Below are positions 53,794 to 64,000 of a stretch of 64,000 bases of DNA, one piece after another. The DNA is from Branchinecta lynchi. Lineage: Eukaryota; Arthropoda; Branchiopoda; Anostraca; Branchinectidae. Below the pieces are notes generated by a model that ran no database searches, had not been told where the DNA came from, and saw only the letters and a program-made list of their open reading frames with translations. A program made the translations under genes and the position numbers. Location of the stretch: assembly GCA_023053575.1 (NCBI GenBank), contig JAKZAP010000022.1, forward strand, positions 17,608,489-17,672,488, read 5' to 3'. Every line of letters starts with the position of its first letter. Position 1 is the first letter of the stretch.

Positions 53794-53985
53794 AAGGCCG
53801 TATCCAGGGGGGGGGTTGACCCCCCCCCCCCCCCCCAAACATACAAAAATACTAAATTTTCGAGGCTTTTCCCTCTGATCTATGTCTTTTTGCACTTTTT
53901 TGTGTGACCCGCAGGCAAACCCCGCCCCCCCCCCCCCCCCGAAAGGTAAAAAAAAAACGAAATAAATTCCTGGATACGGGCCTGG
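53794..53985. mobile_element. hAT-type MITE family D, copy 2
   Basis: Ends AAGGCCGTATCCAGG and CCTGGATACGGGCCTGG. Flanking octamers TGGGGTAC and TGGCGTAA agree at 6 of 8 positions. Long G/C runs lie inside each end. Confidence 0.72.
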
Positions 53986-54221
53986 TGGCGTAAAACATAC
54001 GGTGGCGCCGGGGCGTGGGGACACCCACTTCAGGAACTTGACCTGTACTTTGACCCATAATATTCTCACACCAAGTTTGAGAAAATAGCTGAAACCCTCG
54101 AAAATTATCGTATTATGCTCTTCCCTGGTATATTGACATCGATCAAAGACAACGTTATTAAAATGGTGGTAGAATATGTGAGTGGGAATTTAATTAGGAG
54201 AATTTCTGTTGTTTAATTAGG

Positions 54222-54796
54222 AAAGAACTGCGTCTCATAGGAGAATTTCAAAATTCTCAGAATACTGTGGAGTGTTTTAGAAAGAATGCGATTTTGAACG
54301 TAGGTGAGCTTCGTGATTACCAGCTAGCGATTTTTGTTTTTCAAAGTGTAAATAAGGTAAGCCCTGAGTACTTTTATGATTTTTTTAACACTAACTCGTT
54401 TTATCACCCTTATTTTACCCGACATTCAGAGGATTTAGCTCACGAGAGAAGAAACACAACAAGAGCAGGATTTGTTCTCAGGAACATAGGTGTGAGTGTC
54501 TGGAATGACCTTCCAGAATCGGTCAGAGAGGCTGCAAGTCTGGCATCATTCAAGAGAATGGTTAAATCTCATTATTTGAGAGGGAAAGAATTGTGATAGG
54601 AGGAAAGGGTATTTATTTAAAAAAAAAAATATCCCCCCCAACCCAAGGTAATAAGGGAATGATATAGTGGATTCATGGTGGTTAGAATTACAGCCACAAT
54701 CAGGATTTTTTTGTCTTAAAAGTGGCCGCTAATCGTAAATTGTTTGCTTAATTTATGTGTTTTTGATGAAATTAAAAAAATGTCTATGTCTATGTC
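54222..54796 (+). mobile_element. LINE family Q, copy 3 (C-terminus only)
   Basis: The frame to 54596 has ILNVGELRDYQLAIFVFQSV, HPYFTRHSEDLAHE and GFVLRNIGVSVWNDLPE, collinear with the end of copies 1 and 2. The 3' UTR shares ACAGCCAC..CAGGA with copy 1 and ends GATGAAATTAAAAAAATGTC(TATGTC)n. TAATTAGGA occurs just before (54213-54221) and just after (54797-54805), a likely 9-bp TSD; a third copy at 54190 makes this less certain. Confidence 0.78.
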
Positions 54797-54805
54797 TAAT
54801 TAGGA

Positions 54806-54926
54806 GATAGTTTATTTATGTGTAGTAGGATAATTATGTTTTCAGTGAATTAATATATTGTATGTCGTGTATGTAAAAATCCTTGTATGGCGCATTCTAG
54901 GCTAAATAAACACTATTCTATTCTAT
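54806..54926 (+). repeat. LINE 3' end with (ATTCT)n tail
   Basis: GTATGGCGCATTCTAGGCTAAATAAACACTATTCTATTCTATC is a typical LINE terminus (AATAAA plus short tandem tail). The family is unknown. Confidence 0.5.
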
Positions 54927-54985
54927 CAGACGGACAAACTTCGCGAAGTCATAGGTATCCCGTCACTAACGTTTTGGGATCCCCC

Positions 54986-55739
54986 AAAAATTGAATGATC
55001 ATAACCTTCCAAAGGTTATCAAACCTCACTCGTCAATGAGATCGAATGTTAATGACTTTTGTAGTATCGCATTAAGTGGCTTCAACAGGTTTTAGTAATG
55101 AAACGAAATCAGGTTACTTGAACGTGTTAATCGGAGTTGAAGAAAGGACGAAGGTTAAACACTATCCTGATTGAGAGAATCAGTTTACCCCAACCCATCC
55201 ACCCACCCACAAAAAAAAAAAAGATTGCTTCAAGGTCTTATTTTCGGGACAGTCGTTGGTGTTGCTTCCGACATTCCGCCCTTGTGGTGCTCTCGGTGCT
55301 ACTTTTAGACCTCTCTCTTTCGCTTTGACGGACTTGGACGGGCAATATCTATGCAACGGGCCAAAAGTTCAGCGCCAATTTTGAAAAATCAAGAATCCAA
55401 TCAAATCAAAATGTTTACTCACTATATTTGTCACTTATAAAGTAAGGGACGGTGGCATTGTCCCATTTCCTGTCTGGAAATACGTCCCAACGGAGTCCAA
55501 CCCTCCATAGCTTGTAGAACTGAAAAGTAAAATGAAATTACATATTACTGAAATAAAGCTAACAGTCAAACAACTGTTTTTTTCTTTCCTCGAGACTGCG
55601 CTTTGTGGCCAGCCCATTCAGCATTTTCATTCCAAGTACCGCCGTGTCAATCCGGTACAGCGGAAAGACATAGGCTACCTGTCATCAAACAGGTTTGTCA
55701 CTTGAAGCAATCCCAGGTGTCCGTTTCAGCAGTTGTCCA
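54986..55739. other. Intergenic, nothing recognised
   Basis: An A-tract at 55209-55221; no supported gene or repeat. Confidence 0.3.
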
Positions 55740-56474
55740 TTATGTTTGATAGATAGACAGATAGAAAGTTTATTGTAAAAATCGACTATCGTGGTTATAA
55801 ACCAAATTTGCGATTATTGTCAAACAAACAAAACAAATTACAATATATGTATCTAATATCAGTACACTTGAAAATTCACGCTTCGCTAAATTTTTCACGA
55901 ACTCGGGAATAAGACTTTTTGCATATCTAGCGTGTTTTGTAGGTACGGGAAAGAGCTTGGGGACCTTAGAACTTACCACTCGTTCTGGTCGACTTGTAAC
56001 ATTTTAATAGGGGGGAGGGAGGATTTGGGAGTGGAGAGGATGAGATACCATGGCTGAACCGAAGTCAGTGCTTAGCTCCTTTCTGCGCTCCTGCAGTGTT
56101 TTTAGTTTAAAGTGTTTTAAAAGGTATGAGTAGAGAAGCTTCGGTACACTATGAATAATAAGAAGAGCCCGCTTCTGTATTCTTTCTAGTTTATCTCTTT
56201 GTTCCTGCGATAATGAATAATGCCAAACGGGTACTGCGTATTCCAGGGTGTGTCTGATGAAAGAAGTATAAACTCGTAGTAGGTGACAGGGGTATTTTCA
56301 TTTTTGAAAGAAGTTTTAGGTTTTGTATTCCCGCAATGGCCCGTTTCAAGGCCCATGTCCTGATAGTGCGCTTCCCATGGTTTAAAATTCAATCCGAGTA
56401 AGAGTGAATGCATCCAGTTTACTCGTAATCGACCAGGTTCCAATAGCGCTACAGTTTCTTTGGGTGATTCCAGT

Positions 56475-57012
56475 ATCCAGTCCCTAACTTATCTCGTCGT
56501 CACTAACTTATCTCGGTCTACCACTTGGTACCGACCTGAAAAGTACCCGTGCTGGACTACTCGGACATTTCGGCGCGCGCGAAGGCTAGAGCAGCTTACG
56601 GACTATTAGTCAGTGCTAAAACCCATTATAATAGACCTATTTTGGCTAGACTTTACAATGCTTACACAATCCCCCACATTCTAGCCCTATCTCCTTTTTG
56701 GAAGTTATTTAGCACAACTGATTTAAGGACCATTCGTAAATTGTTTTATAAATATGCTAAGTACCTACTCGGCCTTCCCCCATGGGCTCGTAACCGCAAA
56801 GTTACGCAGCTTTACGGCGTTACTGATCCGTTTGTGGCTGTGGCCCAACGCCGTGCCGAGTTTGATTCTTCTCTAGACAGGTGCCATCCGTATTATAGTG
56901 CGTTTGTATAGTCATTTCGTTTAGTTTAGTCTCATCTTTTTCTTTCCTTTATTGTTTTTCATATACTCCGTTTCATATACGGGTTAATAAAATTATTGAT
57001 TGATTGATTGGT
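56475..57012 (+). mobile_element. LINE family N, C-terminus and 3' UTR, inside LINE P
   Basis: The frame at 56549-56908 has AAYGLLVSAKTHYNRPILAR, LYNAYTIPHILALSPFWKLF, and the motif FYKYAKYLLGLPPWARN, then stop. The 3' UTR ends AATAAAATTATTGATTGATTG. LINE C-terminal blocks of this type follow the RT in L2/CR1-like elements. Confidence 0.75.
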
Positions 57013-57025
57013 TTTAGATCTGGGG

Positions 57026-58075
57026 TTATGGTAGCACCCAGTAGCTTAATTTCTCTGCCTTCATTTTTTCTGGTATTTCTTCTTTGAAAGCAGGTTCTGA
57101 TTTTATGAAAGAAATAGCTAAAACCGCTGTTTTTGAGAAGTTAACTTTCATATCGCTATTCTGTGCCTCATCGGCCACCTCTTGGATTATTAGCTTAGCA
57201 TTACTCATTTGGGAACGATGACAGATTTCAACAATGCTCAAGTCGTCTACATACTTCCAGCGGTTTTCCTCATCTGTTGCAATATCAGTTATCATAACTA
57301 AGAAAAGGAGAGGACCCAAAAGAGTCCCCTGTGGCACACCACAGACAATTTATTTTTCTTCCGAAAAAAACACCCTTATACTTGGTTTTTTGTTTTCTTT
57401 TTTGGAGGAAACCAACAATAATTTTAAACAAGTAGGGGCTTACATTTAGTTTAATAAGCTTTTCCACGAGCACTTTGTGGTTAATTAAGTCGAACCCTTC
57501 AGTAAAGTCAATTGCGATTAAATTTATCCATTTTTTTCTATCATCTAGGTTCCTTAAGATACAATCAATTAAACTTACTAGGTAATGGGATGTAGACGAC
57601 TTCGGTCTGTTGCCGCACTGTCGTGGATCTAATTTACCAAGAATTTCACCTTTTAACCACTTGGCTACAAGCCATTCGTACACCTTGCTGAAAGTGGGTG
57701 TAAGGGTGATGGGTCGGACCGAGTCGAAGCCCATTGGCGAGTCTTTTTTGGGGATCGGTGTCACGTAACCTACCTTCCATGTGTCAGGGTAAATTCCAGT
57801 CTCGGATATTGCATTAAATATATTCGTGAGCGGTAAAGCAACTTTATCGGGGAAAGCCTTGATCAGTTCTATTGGAATGTCCATGGAGTTCTACTAGTTT
57901 GTTTTAGTTTGCTCAATTTTTGTATTACTTCTGAAAGTGAAATTACGGGGGGTCTTTTATTTTCTGACGGTGGATCGGAATGATTTGTTTCTAGACCTTG
58001 CCTTTGATTGCTGTCGTGTGAAATCGGATGTATTTCGAGGCGGAAGAGTCCTAACAATTTTTGCCAAGTGTTCAT
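57026..58075 (-). pseudogene. Reverse transcriptase of LINE P, two frameshifts
   Basis: Read on minus: linker to 57869; PIELIKAFPDKVALPLTNIF, VGYVTPIPKKD, VRPITLTPTFSKVYEWLVAK, DPRQCGN, NLIAIDFTEGFDLINHK. The frame shifts at about 57350 into VPQGTLLGPLLFLVMI and RWKYVDDLSIVE (catalytic YVDD), ending near 57026. Another shift at about 57880 separates the linker. DFTEGFD replaces the usual DFSKAFD, so the first catalytic block is altered around an intact Asp. Confidence 0.82.
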
Positions 58076-58080
58076 TTATA

Positions 58081-58832
58081 TATCAGGCAAAGAACAGACA
58101 GACAGAGATAACTAGGTCACTACAGGGGAAACTCCCCAGAGGAACCAACCAAACGAGAGACCCACTGGTGGTAGATCTAACTTGAGTCAGGCTTGCAGCA
58201 TTTCCACTCAGCCTGTAGGATTCCAGACTAGACCTTCCGAAATGAACCAAACATTTCCACAAATGTAGTTGCTCGTATTCGCCGAGGGTGCAGAATCCAG
58301 GTGGGTCGAGAATCGCCTTGTGGCTGCACGCAATGAGCTATTTTTTATTGTTCTCAGACCGTCAGTCTTTGCGTCAATGACTCTTAATTACGAACCCAGA
58401 CTGCAAACAGACAAACTACAGAATGATTCACCAGGGGTTTCGCACTTTGTGGTTCCAGCGGTACACTCGGAATAAAAACAAAAGGAGTTGTAAGCACCAG
58501 TGCTAATTGATGAATGTCTTCTAGAGGCAGGGTGAAACTGCCACCAAAAGAGTTGGCCAGCTCATAGACTTGTAACCTATATCTATTTAAGCTATCGCCT
58601 CCCCCTCCTCGCTCTGTACTTGGTCTTGTGAAGCACTTACTAAATTACAAAGGATTTATTTTACGTGCTTGAGAAGCAGAGAGAGAAAGAGGAACGTTAG
58701 TTGAGCCATGGGCTAAGTAGGATAGGACATTCCTTCCCCTCATATTGTTGATTGGTGAGGGAGTGGAGAATAAGGTCAGGCCCACCGGTCTTAAGACAGT
58801 TTTGTCACGCTCTTCACCTCGCTCTTCACCAG
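58081..58832. other. Intergenic, nothing recognised
   Basis: No supported feature. Confidence 0.3.
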
Positions 58833-58840
58833 GTCCCAAG

Positions 58841-59477
58841 CAGGGGCGGATCCAGGGGGGGGGGGGGGCGAGGGGGGCGATCGCCCCCCCTAGACGGGCT
58901 GTAATTTTTTTGTTTTGTTTACTGCACTTACGGAAGTCTGCATTAATGCATGTTCTAACTACTGTAACTAGATTCTAGAACCTTTTACACTACGTTCAAC
59001 CCACAGCTTTTCCTCTGTCAAGCTAGCCTCGACTATTTCTCACCTCATAGCTCGCTCATAGAATAGCGACAGTTCACCCGGTAAATTTTAGCTAGATTCG
59101 AGACGCAACGCAACCAGACCTGGTAAAAACAAACATTTCGGTCCAGTGTATAGTGAAATTTGAACATCCGTCACGAGGACTTTCTTCGTTTAAGCGACAA
59201 TAATGTCGGAAAACGCGGACAAAAGACGCTTGACAGACAGGTTTGCGGAGCCAGGAAGCTTGAATTTTTCTTGTAAACAGTTGTAAGTTGATCAAATACA
59301 GTTTTTGTAAGCATTAATGTAATATATGAAAACCATCTTTTCGTTAAATAAGAGACCGACAGGGACACTTAAAACACGAAAAAAATCAGCCTTGTGGCCG
59401 ACAAAAAGGCTACCCCCACTCTTTTCGGAAAGAATCGCCCCCCCCCCCCCTAGAACGAAAGGCTGGATCCGCCCCTG
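58841..59477. mobile_element. hAT-type element family E
   Basis: Ends CAGGGGCGGATCCAGG and CTGGATCCGCCCCTG. The 8-bp TSD GTCCCAAG is perfect (58833-58840 and 59478-59485). G runs with GCGATCGCCCCCCC near the left end and a C run near the right. 637 bp, no transposase. Confidence 0.9.
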
Positions 59478-59596
59478 GTCCCAAGGACCCTCTTCAAGAC
59501 CTAGCCTAACCTCCACCCTCAAAATCCCATCACTGGTTGCCAATTATTGGCAATTTCTGGCGCCAGGAACTGATCGTGTCCATAAACTGGCTGAAA

Positions 59597-59900
59597 TTCC
59601 TGAAGTGGACAGAATAAAGTGGAAAGATTAAATTAGACAGACTAAAGAGGACAAACGAAAGTGGAAAGACTAAAGCGGAAAGACCATACTGGACAGAATA
59701 AAGTGAAAAGAAGAAAGTGGGGAAAGACTAAAGTGGACAGACTAAAGTGGACAGACTTTAGTGGACAGACTAAAGTGAACAGACTAAAGTGGACAGACTA
59801 AAGTGAACAGACTAAAGTGGACTGATAAAGTGGAAAGACTAAAGTGGACAGACTAAAGTGGACAGACTGAAGTGGAAGACTAAAGTGGAAAGATTAGTAT
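59597..59900 (+). repeat. 14-bp minisatellite (AGACTAAAGTGGAC)n
   Basis: About 20 degenerate copies with variants AGACTAAAGTGAAC and AGACTAAAGTGGAA; the most regular part is at 59725-59870. Confidence 0.85.
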
Positions 59901-60339
59901 AGAGAAATTTATAGGGGCGAAAGCCTCTTGATACAGTTATATTATTATTATTATTATAAGCACATTGCCGTACGGACCAGCTGGTTATCGCTATAAATGC
60001 CATCGGACATCCCAGAATTTTCCCTTTCCAGACCAAAAACTTGTCCAACTGACTGAAGTCACTTCGAGTCTATCAAAATCATTTATCAAGCACTGAGAGT
60101 ACGTATCTCCTCGCCAATATCACCTGGGCAATTGGCTCACGAGGAATCTGGCCCGGGTTACTGCCGAGCACTATGTATGACACCATACATTACTTAATTA
60201 CAGAGATTTAGTCTTGAATCTTGGTCTTGGTCTTAACCCATTAACGCCCGAGACCAGTTACCAATGGAATATTGCGGTGCCTCCTTTTCTTTGGTGAAAT
60301 AGGGTTCTAACTTAAAGTTTATTAGCCCTACATATTTTT
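59901..60339. other. Intergenic with (ATT)n
   Basis: TTATATTATTATTATTATTATAAGC at 59937-59961 may be a LINE tail. Otherwise nothing recognised. Confidence 0.3.
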
Positions 60340-60430
60340 TTGCACCAACGGTGTAACATTCCTATATCGGACGATGCAAAACGGATACGTCATTACATTT
60401 TATTAGAGCTATATTTTTTTTTTCGTCCCA
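60340..60430 (+). repeat. Family K2 scrap
   Basis: ATGCAAAACGGATACGTC and ATTTTATTAGAGCTATATTT match one arm of K2; the core and other arm are lost. Confidence 0.5.
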
Positions 60431-61099
60431 TATGGGAACGTTGGGCTGTAATCTTAGTTTTGGAACTGATGGAAATATACAGAAAAGACATTACAACAAA
60501 GGAAATCAATTTATATACGGTTTATGGAGAACTCTCTGAACTTTAGACGTGCATTTTGTCTGGGGATTTGACACCAGCCCTGCTTTCCTGCTGTCACCAG
60601 GACATGGGTAATGGATATCGTCGGGTAATTACGCCAATATCCCAAACTTCCAACATTGACCTGGACGGTATTTTTTGTTTTTTTCCCTGAACAACTTTGT
60701 TGAGGAATACAAGCTGTGAGCGTTGTATCCAGCCTCATCGCCATCGTGTAAGTAACAATAGAAATGCCAAGCTGAACTATTGGGCGTGTAAATAAGGTTT
60801 TAGCCTTTGTTTCAATACTTTTTGTTTTGCCATAGGTCCGTATCACGGCTCAAGGAATACTCTATATGACTAAGTCCAAAACACACCAGCGATCCTCAGG
60901 AAGAAGGAGTAAGCGTCTGCGTAACTACTCAAACTCGACGACTCAAATCCTGTGTCAACCAATTACGGCGATGTTAGGGAGCAGATGTGACAACAGTTCT
61001 GCCTTTCTTTCGATAGGTACCCGGAGAGGCCGGAGATTTTGCATTGTCAAGGGCAGATAGTAGTCAAGAGTATTATCGAGCGAGTCAACGCCTCCGATC
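60431..61099. other. Intergenic, nothing recognised
   Basis: Short frames only, no motifs. Confidence 0.3.
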
Positions 61100-61470
61100 G
61101 CGTTACTGTAAAACGAACAAGCGCATGAAGAGGTGTGGTTGTCCAATTGGTGAATCAGCACTGAGTTGTTGTTTTCATTAACGATAATTATGTGATTTTA
61201 AATATGCAAAGCACCTGCTACACTTGTCGGAATTATGTCATAGCCATACATTGACGGAGAAGTTCAAAGTTCAAGATGCAAGTGTTACCCTTTTGGATGT
61301 TTCCTCGTCACTATAACAAATCATGGACAACAGGGCCCAACCAACGCACGACGTTCTCCACTGCTTCTTGGCCGAAGATTGAAAATTAAGTGTCTTTTTC
61401 TGTGTTTTATTATTTTCTTTCATTTACTCCGCTTTTTCGAAATGGCGAGTTTTAAATAAATTACTTATTA
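61100..61470 (+). mobile_element. LINE family N remnant
   Basis: A frame containing YAKHLLHLSELCHSHTLTEK and VQDASVTLLD (about 61200-61310) parallels the minus-strand copy at 10.72-10.95 kb, with a stop after DVSSSL here. The 3' UTR ends TTTTAAATAAATTACTTATTAC. Confidence 0.6.
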
Positions 61471-61569
61471 CTTTGAGTATCTCTTAGCCTGGTGGAGCGG
61501 TTCTATGGAATGGTGTTCTGCAGGCTATGTTGACAGTCTGATCGGCAAGCTGCCACGACCACTGCTTAC

Positions 61570-61872
61570 CAGGGTTGCCACATCAAACATATTTAGAGAG
61601 TGGCTTTTGGCCCAAAACAGAGAGTGAACTGGGAGTGAAATTAATTTTCATGAAATGTTCGCTTTTGGTCGGAATCGCCTCTTTAAACACATCTTAACTT
61701 TACTTTCATGAAAAAAATTTGAAAAGTCAGTTCTGGTTGGAATCCCTGCTGCAAAATGACACATTTTTCATTTTCTGAAATAGAGTGATTTATATGCCCT
61801 ACGTAGGATAAGAGTGAAAAAAAACAAAATAGAGTGACAATTCACACTATCGTGCGACATGTGGCAACCCTG
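61570..61872. mobile_element. Mini-hAT element with CAGGGTTGCCACAT ends
   Basis: Perfect 14-bp TIRs CAGGGTTGCCACAT and ATGTGGCAACCCTG. Flanking octamers CTGCTTAC (61562-61569) and CTGCTCAC (61873-61880) match at 7 of 8. Interior has repeated AGAGTGA words. No coding capacity. Confidence 0.8.
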
Positions 61873-61880
61873 CTGCTCAC

Positions 61881-62747
61881 TGGAACGTCCTTTTATCAGA
61901 TGAACTGAGAATCTCAAACTCAACCCAGTGTCCAACACAATGGTCTCCGTAGGGACAAGCTACCGATGAGGCCAATAATTAAGGTCCTTCCACGACTTCC
62001 ACAAATCGAATCGAACGCGGCTTTGAAATCTCCGTTTTATGGGCAACAGTTACATGTCTTGCCAGACATTCGCGAAAGACAAGCAACTTCCAGTTGGACA
62101 AAAGACGTACGGGAACTAATGCGATATAAGAAACCATTTCTCGGCACAATTGCGGTATGTAGTATACTAAAAATGTGTTGCGGCATTTCCCTCACAATCG
62201 CGGCATTATTCCGCGAATTTCGGTACAAGCGGCAACACTGCTCATAACTGAACGCCCCGCTGAAGCGGGGAATTGCCCGCTCTTGCCATCTCCCTGAAGG
62301 ATAGATCTTGGCAGGGGGAAATGTGACATTTTCATAAAGTTAAGGTAGGGTTCTTTACCCCTTGGCCACCATCTGAGCTTCGGGAACCTTCAGCCAAATG
62401 CTTGGAGCCAATGAAATACCATATCAATTTCTAACTGTGGCGGTAAATAGCGAAAAGGAAAACTTACCAGTTAAGTTTCTCTTTGACTGAATTGGCCTTC
62501 TCTTTTTTAACCACCATGTCTCTAGACCCCCCCCCCCCCCCCTCATCGATACGTGCTTATAGCCCGACAGTACGACGAAGACGATTTACCCCCTTGGTAT
62601 TAAATTCATGAAGTGGTCTTTGGAAGGGGTGATAAAAGTAGTATACTATCATAAGACCGAATATTTTGGGACGGATAACCTTTGAACGAGTTATCCGATC
62701 TGTGTGAACTTGATAGTTGCCAAGAGCAAACGTCCTAGATCTTCCCT
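61881..62747. other. Intergenic with a C run
   Basis: (C)15-16 at 62527-62542, without recognisable TIRs around it. A 93-residue frame at 61966-62247 has no known domain. Confidence 0.3.
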
Positions 62748-62751
62748 TTAA

Positions 62752-63122
62752 AGGACCCCTCGCACTATTTACTCTTCAACTTACAGTATTTTAAAATATT
62801 TGAATTCCTTAAAACTATGCTGTGCTTCCAACAAATAACCCACGGTCTTGGCTGTCTTAAGCCTTTTCCGAGACCCGTTGACTTTTAGCGAAAACAGGGA
62901 AACAAGTTACATAACCGTTGTTTCTGATGGAAAAACTTCTCGCAGACAATCGTCGACAGCGTGATACACATCGAAGGTAGCAAAACACAGCAAGTGACAA
63001 AATCAGCGTGGTTTTGTTATAGGGGTTAGAATGTACCGTACGAAATTCGGGTCTCCGGGTTTAGAAATATATAGATGAATATGGAAATAGGTTGCATTAA
63101 TATTATAGGTAAGACAGGTCCT
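62752..63122. mobile_element. TTAA-flanked MITE family U, intact copy
   Basis: AGGACC..GGTCCT termini flanked by TTAA at 62748-62751 and 63123-63126; 371 bp. Serves as the unbroken reference for the split copy at 0.67-3.64 kb. TTAA targeting is typical of piggyBac-like transposases; family membership is inference. Confidence 0.75.
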
Positions 63123-63126
63123 TTAA

Positions 63127-63590
63127 GTTCAGACTGCGGGCGGGAGGGGGGTACCGGATATTTTTTAGCACGGGAGTTGGGCTTCTCTCAGGTGCTTAGG
63201 AGGTTGAAAACTTGGCGGTCATATTAAGTCATAGAAAGATTCCTGTAAAGGAATATGTAAAATAGTTAGCATTAATTTGTTTTTTGTTTTTGTTTGTGTT
63301 TATTTTTTTCCCATGGCCTCTGTGCTTTTAGTGGAATAGATCTTATCTTGTCTTATCTTAAGAGTTACCCGGTCTGGATGGAAATTGGTAGTATACAAGA
63401 ACGATTACTCTAGACATTCAAGTCCAGACTGAATCCGACGACCGTCTGGGGGGGGGGGGGGGAGGATCGTATATCTTGTGGCACCCGAGTTAGAGTACTT
63501 TCAGATGGTCCATAAGAATCGTTATGCCTACAGTCGAAGACCCCGCGCTGTATTTACTCTTCAGATTCCGGTTTTTGTTTGCTACGTCAC
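63127..63590 (+). repeat. Family A fragments around a LINE M 3' UTR
   Basis: 63150-63240 and 63365-63510 contain A-like words (GTTGAAAACTTGGC, GGTGGCACCCGAGTTAGAGTACTTT-like, a G run at 63449-63463). Between them, 63270-63358 has CCCATGGCCTC and (TCTTA)n, resembling an M 3' UTR and tail. Confidence 0.45.
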
Positions 63591-63594
63591 TGAC

Positions 63595-63771
63595 TGTAGA
63601 TATGTAGGTTTCTTCGTCAATGAGCATTTGAAGGATGATAATCACCTCCGTGACCTTTGTAAGAGAGGGAACGTTTTAATATGGAAATTTGGTTCTGTGC
63701 ACAGTGCAATTACGAGTAGGCTGTTTAAGACGTATTGCTACTACTTCTTTGCGTTAGCTTTGTGTTACTAA
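63595..63771 (+). pseudogene. LINE T fragment, copy 3 (diverged)
   Basis: RYVGFFVNEHLKDDNHLRDL, CKRGNVLIWKFGSVHSAITS and LFKTYCYYFFALALCY align with YLGFWISNKMRDD..CKRGNVLIWKF..LFRTYCYSFFALPLVY of copies 1 and 2. More diverged than those two, so older or a related subfamily. Confidence 0.75.
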
Positions 63772-63802
63772 AGGTTAACTTCAGTCATCGAAGCTGATAC
63801 AG

Positions 63803-63928
63803 GAAAATAACACCGAGACGGTCATTGAAAATAACCTATCCCATCCGAAGCGAGGTAGGTTATGAAAAATATCTACCGAGCCGAAGGCGAGGTTGATATT
63901 TTTAAATGACCGTCGAGGTTGTTATTCT
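63803..63928. repeat. Nested inverted repeats forming a three-way cruciform
   Basis: Outer arms 63803-63826 and 63905-63928 pair (core GACGGTCATT / AATGACCGTC). Inside are two hairpins, AACCTA..TAGGTT and AAATATC..GATATTT, whose loops both contain a CCGAAG(G)CGAGG word. Nature unknown. Confidence 0.65.
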
Positions 63929-64000
63929 GATATGAACCGAGATGGAGGTATGTTAACTATTATAACATTTTCGAAACTTATTCTTCTATAGATAGTCCTT

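Larger units (their letters stand above)
53990..54985 (-). mobile_element. Family B copy split by LINE ends
   Basis: 53990-54115 (CTCACACCAAGTTTGAGAAAA, TCGAAAATTATCG) and 54927-54985 (CAGACGGACAAAC..GTTTTGGGATCCCC) are adjacent parts of the B 5' region in reverse. The intervening 0.8 kb is LINE Q copy 3 and another LINE tail. Confidence 0.65.
55740..58080 (-). mobile_element. LINE family P, copy 2, interrupted by LINE N
   Basis: The minus-strand element runs from a linker near 58075 (PPVISLSEVIQKLSKLK) through RT (57026-57884) to a C-terminal part (55770-56470, KVPKLFPVPTKHARYAKSLI) and a (CTAT)n-like tail at 55748-55766. LINE N sits between RT and C-terminus (about 56475-57012, opposite strand). 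Confidence 0.8.

Overview
This window looks like repeat-dense, gene-poor nuclear DNA from an animal, most likely an invertebrate; I cannot place it more precisely. The evidence is: many 5'-truncated non-LTR retrotransposons (LINEs) with short-tandem-repeat 3' tails; cut-and-paste DNA transposons with diagnostic target-site duplications (TSDs); long G/C homopolymers at transposon ends; no operon-like gene strings; and one intron-flanked exon of an astacin-type zinc metalloprotease (20406-20602, minus strand), an animal protein family. No tRNA, rRNA, CRISPR array or complete host gene is visible.

Family letters are mine. LINE families: P (YVDD box, CR1-like), T (FADD box, L2/CR1-like), Q (FADD-TA box), M (C-terminal CCHC finger), N, R and S (3' ends only). 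DNA elements: hAT-type families C, D, E, F, a 2.5-kb hAT family and two mini-hATs, all with 8-bp TSDs; TTAA-flanked families U and J; a Mutator-like fold-back with a 9-bp TSD; TA-flanked element G. Unclassified: A (about 440-bp internal repeats) and B (GGGATCCC ends, 137-bp internal repeats). K is a fold-back family with 11-12-bp TSDs and a hammerhead-ribozyme-like core.

Layout: 1-5.3 kb holds LINEs M and P, A, J and K, with LINE P and A both inserted in one U element. 7-10 kb holds hAT MITEs and a reverse A. 10.6-13.5 kb holds LINEs N and T and a 738-bp palindrome. 14.8-19.9 kb holds a C MITE, J with a nested Mutator-like element, LINE M, and K elements. 20-33 kb holds the astacin exon and an inverted duplication whose left copy received a 2.5-kb hAT element and whose right copy keeps the empty site; between them lie B, F and G. 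33.9-42 kb holds LINE ends S and R, B pieces, and LINE Q. 42.2-48.5 kb is one LINE T copy broken by at least three insertions with nesting four deep. 49-57.9 kb holds K, J, A, B, D, and LINEs Q, P and N nested in one another. 58.8-64 kb holds E, a 14-bp minisatellite, LINE N, a mini-hAT, an intact U MITE, a LINE T scrap and a cruciform-like sequence.

No element appears autonomous: reverse-transcriptase frames are truncated or shifted and I found no transposase. The main value of the window is a readable insertion chronology (several empty/filled site pairs) plus element families whose class is unclear, chiefly A/B and K.
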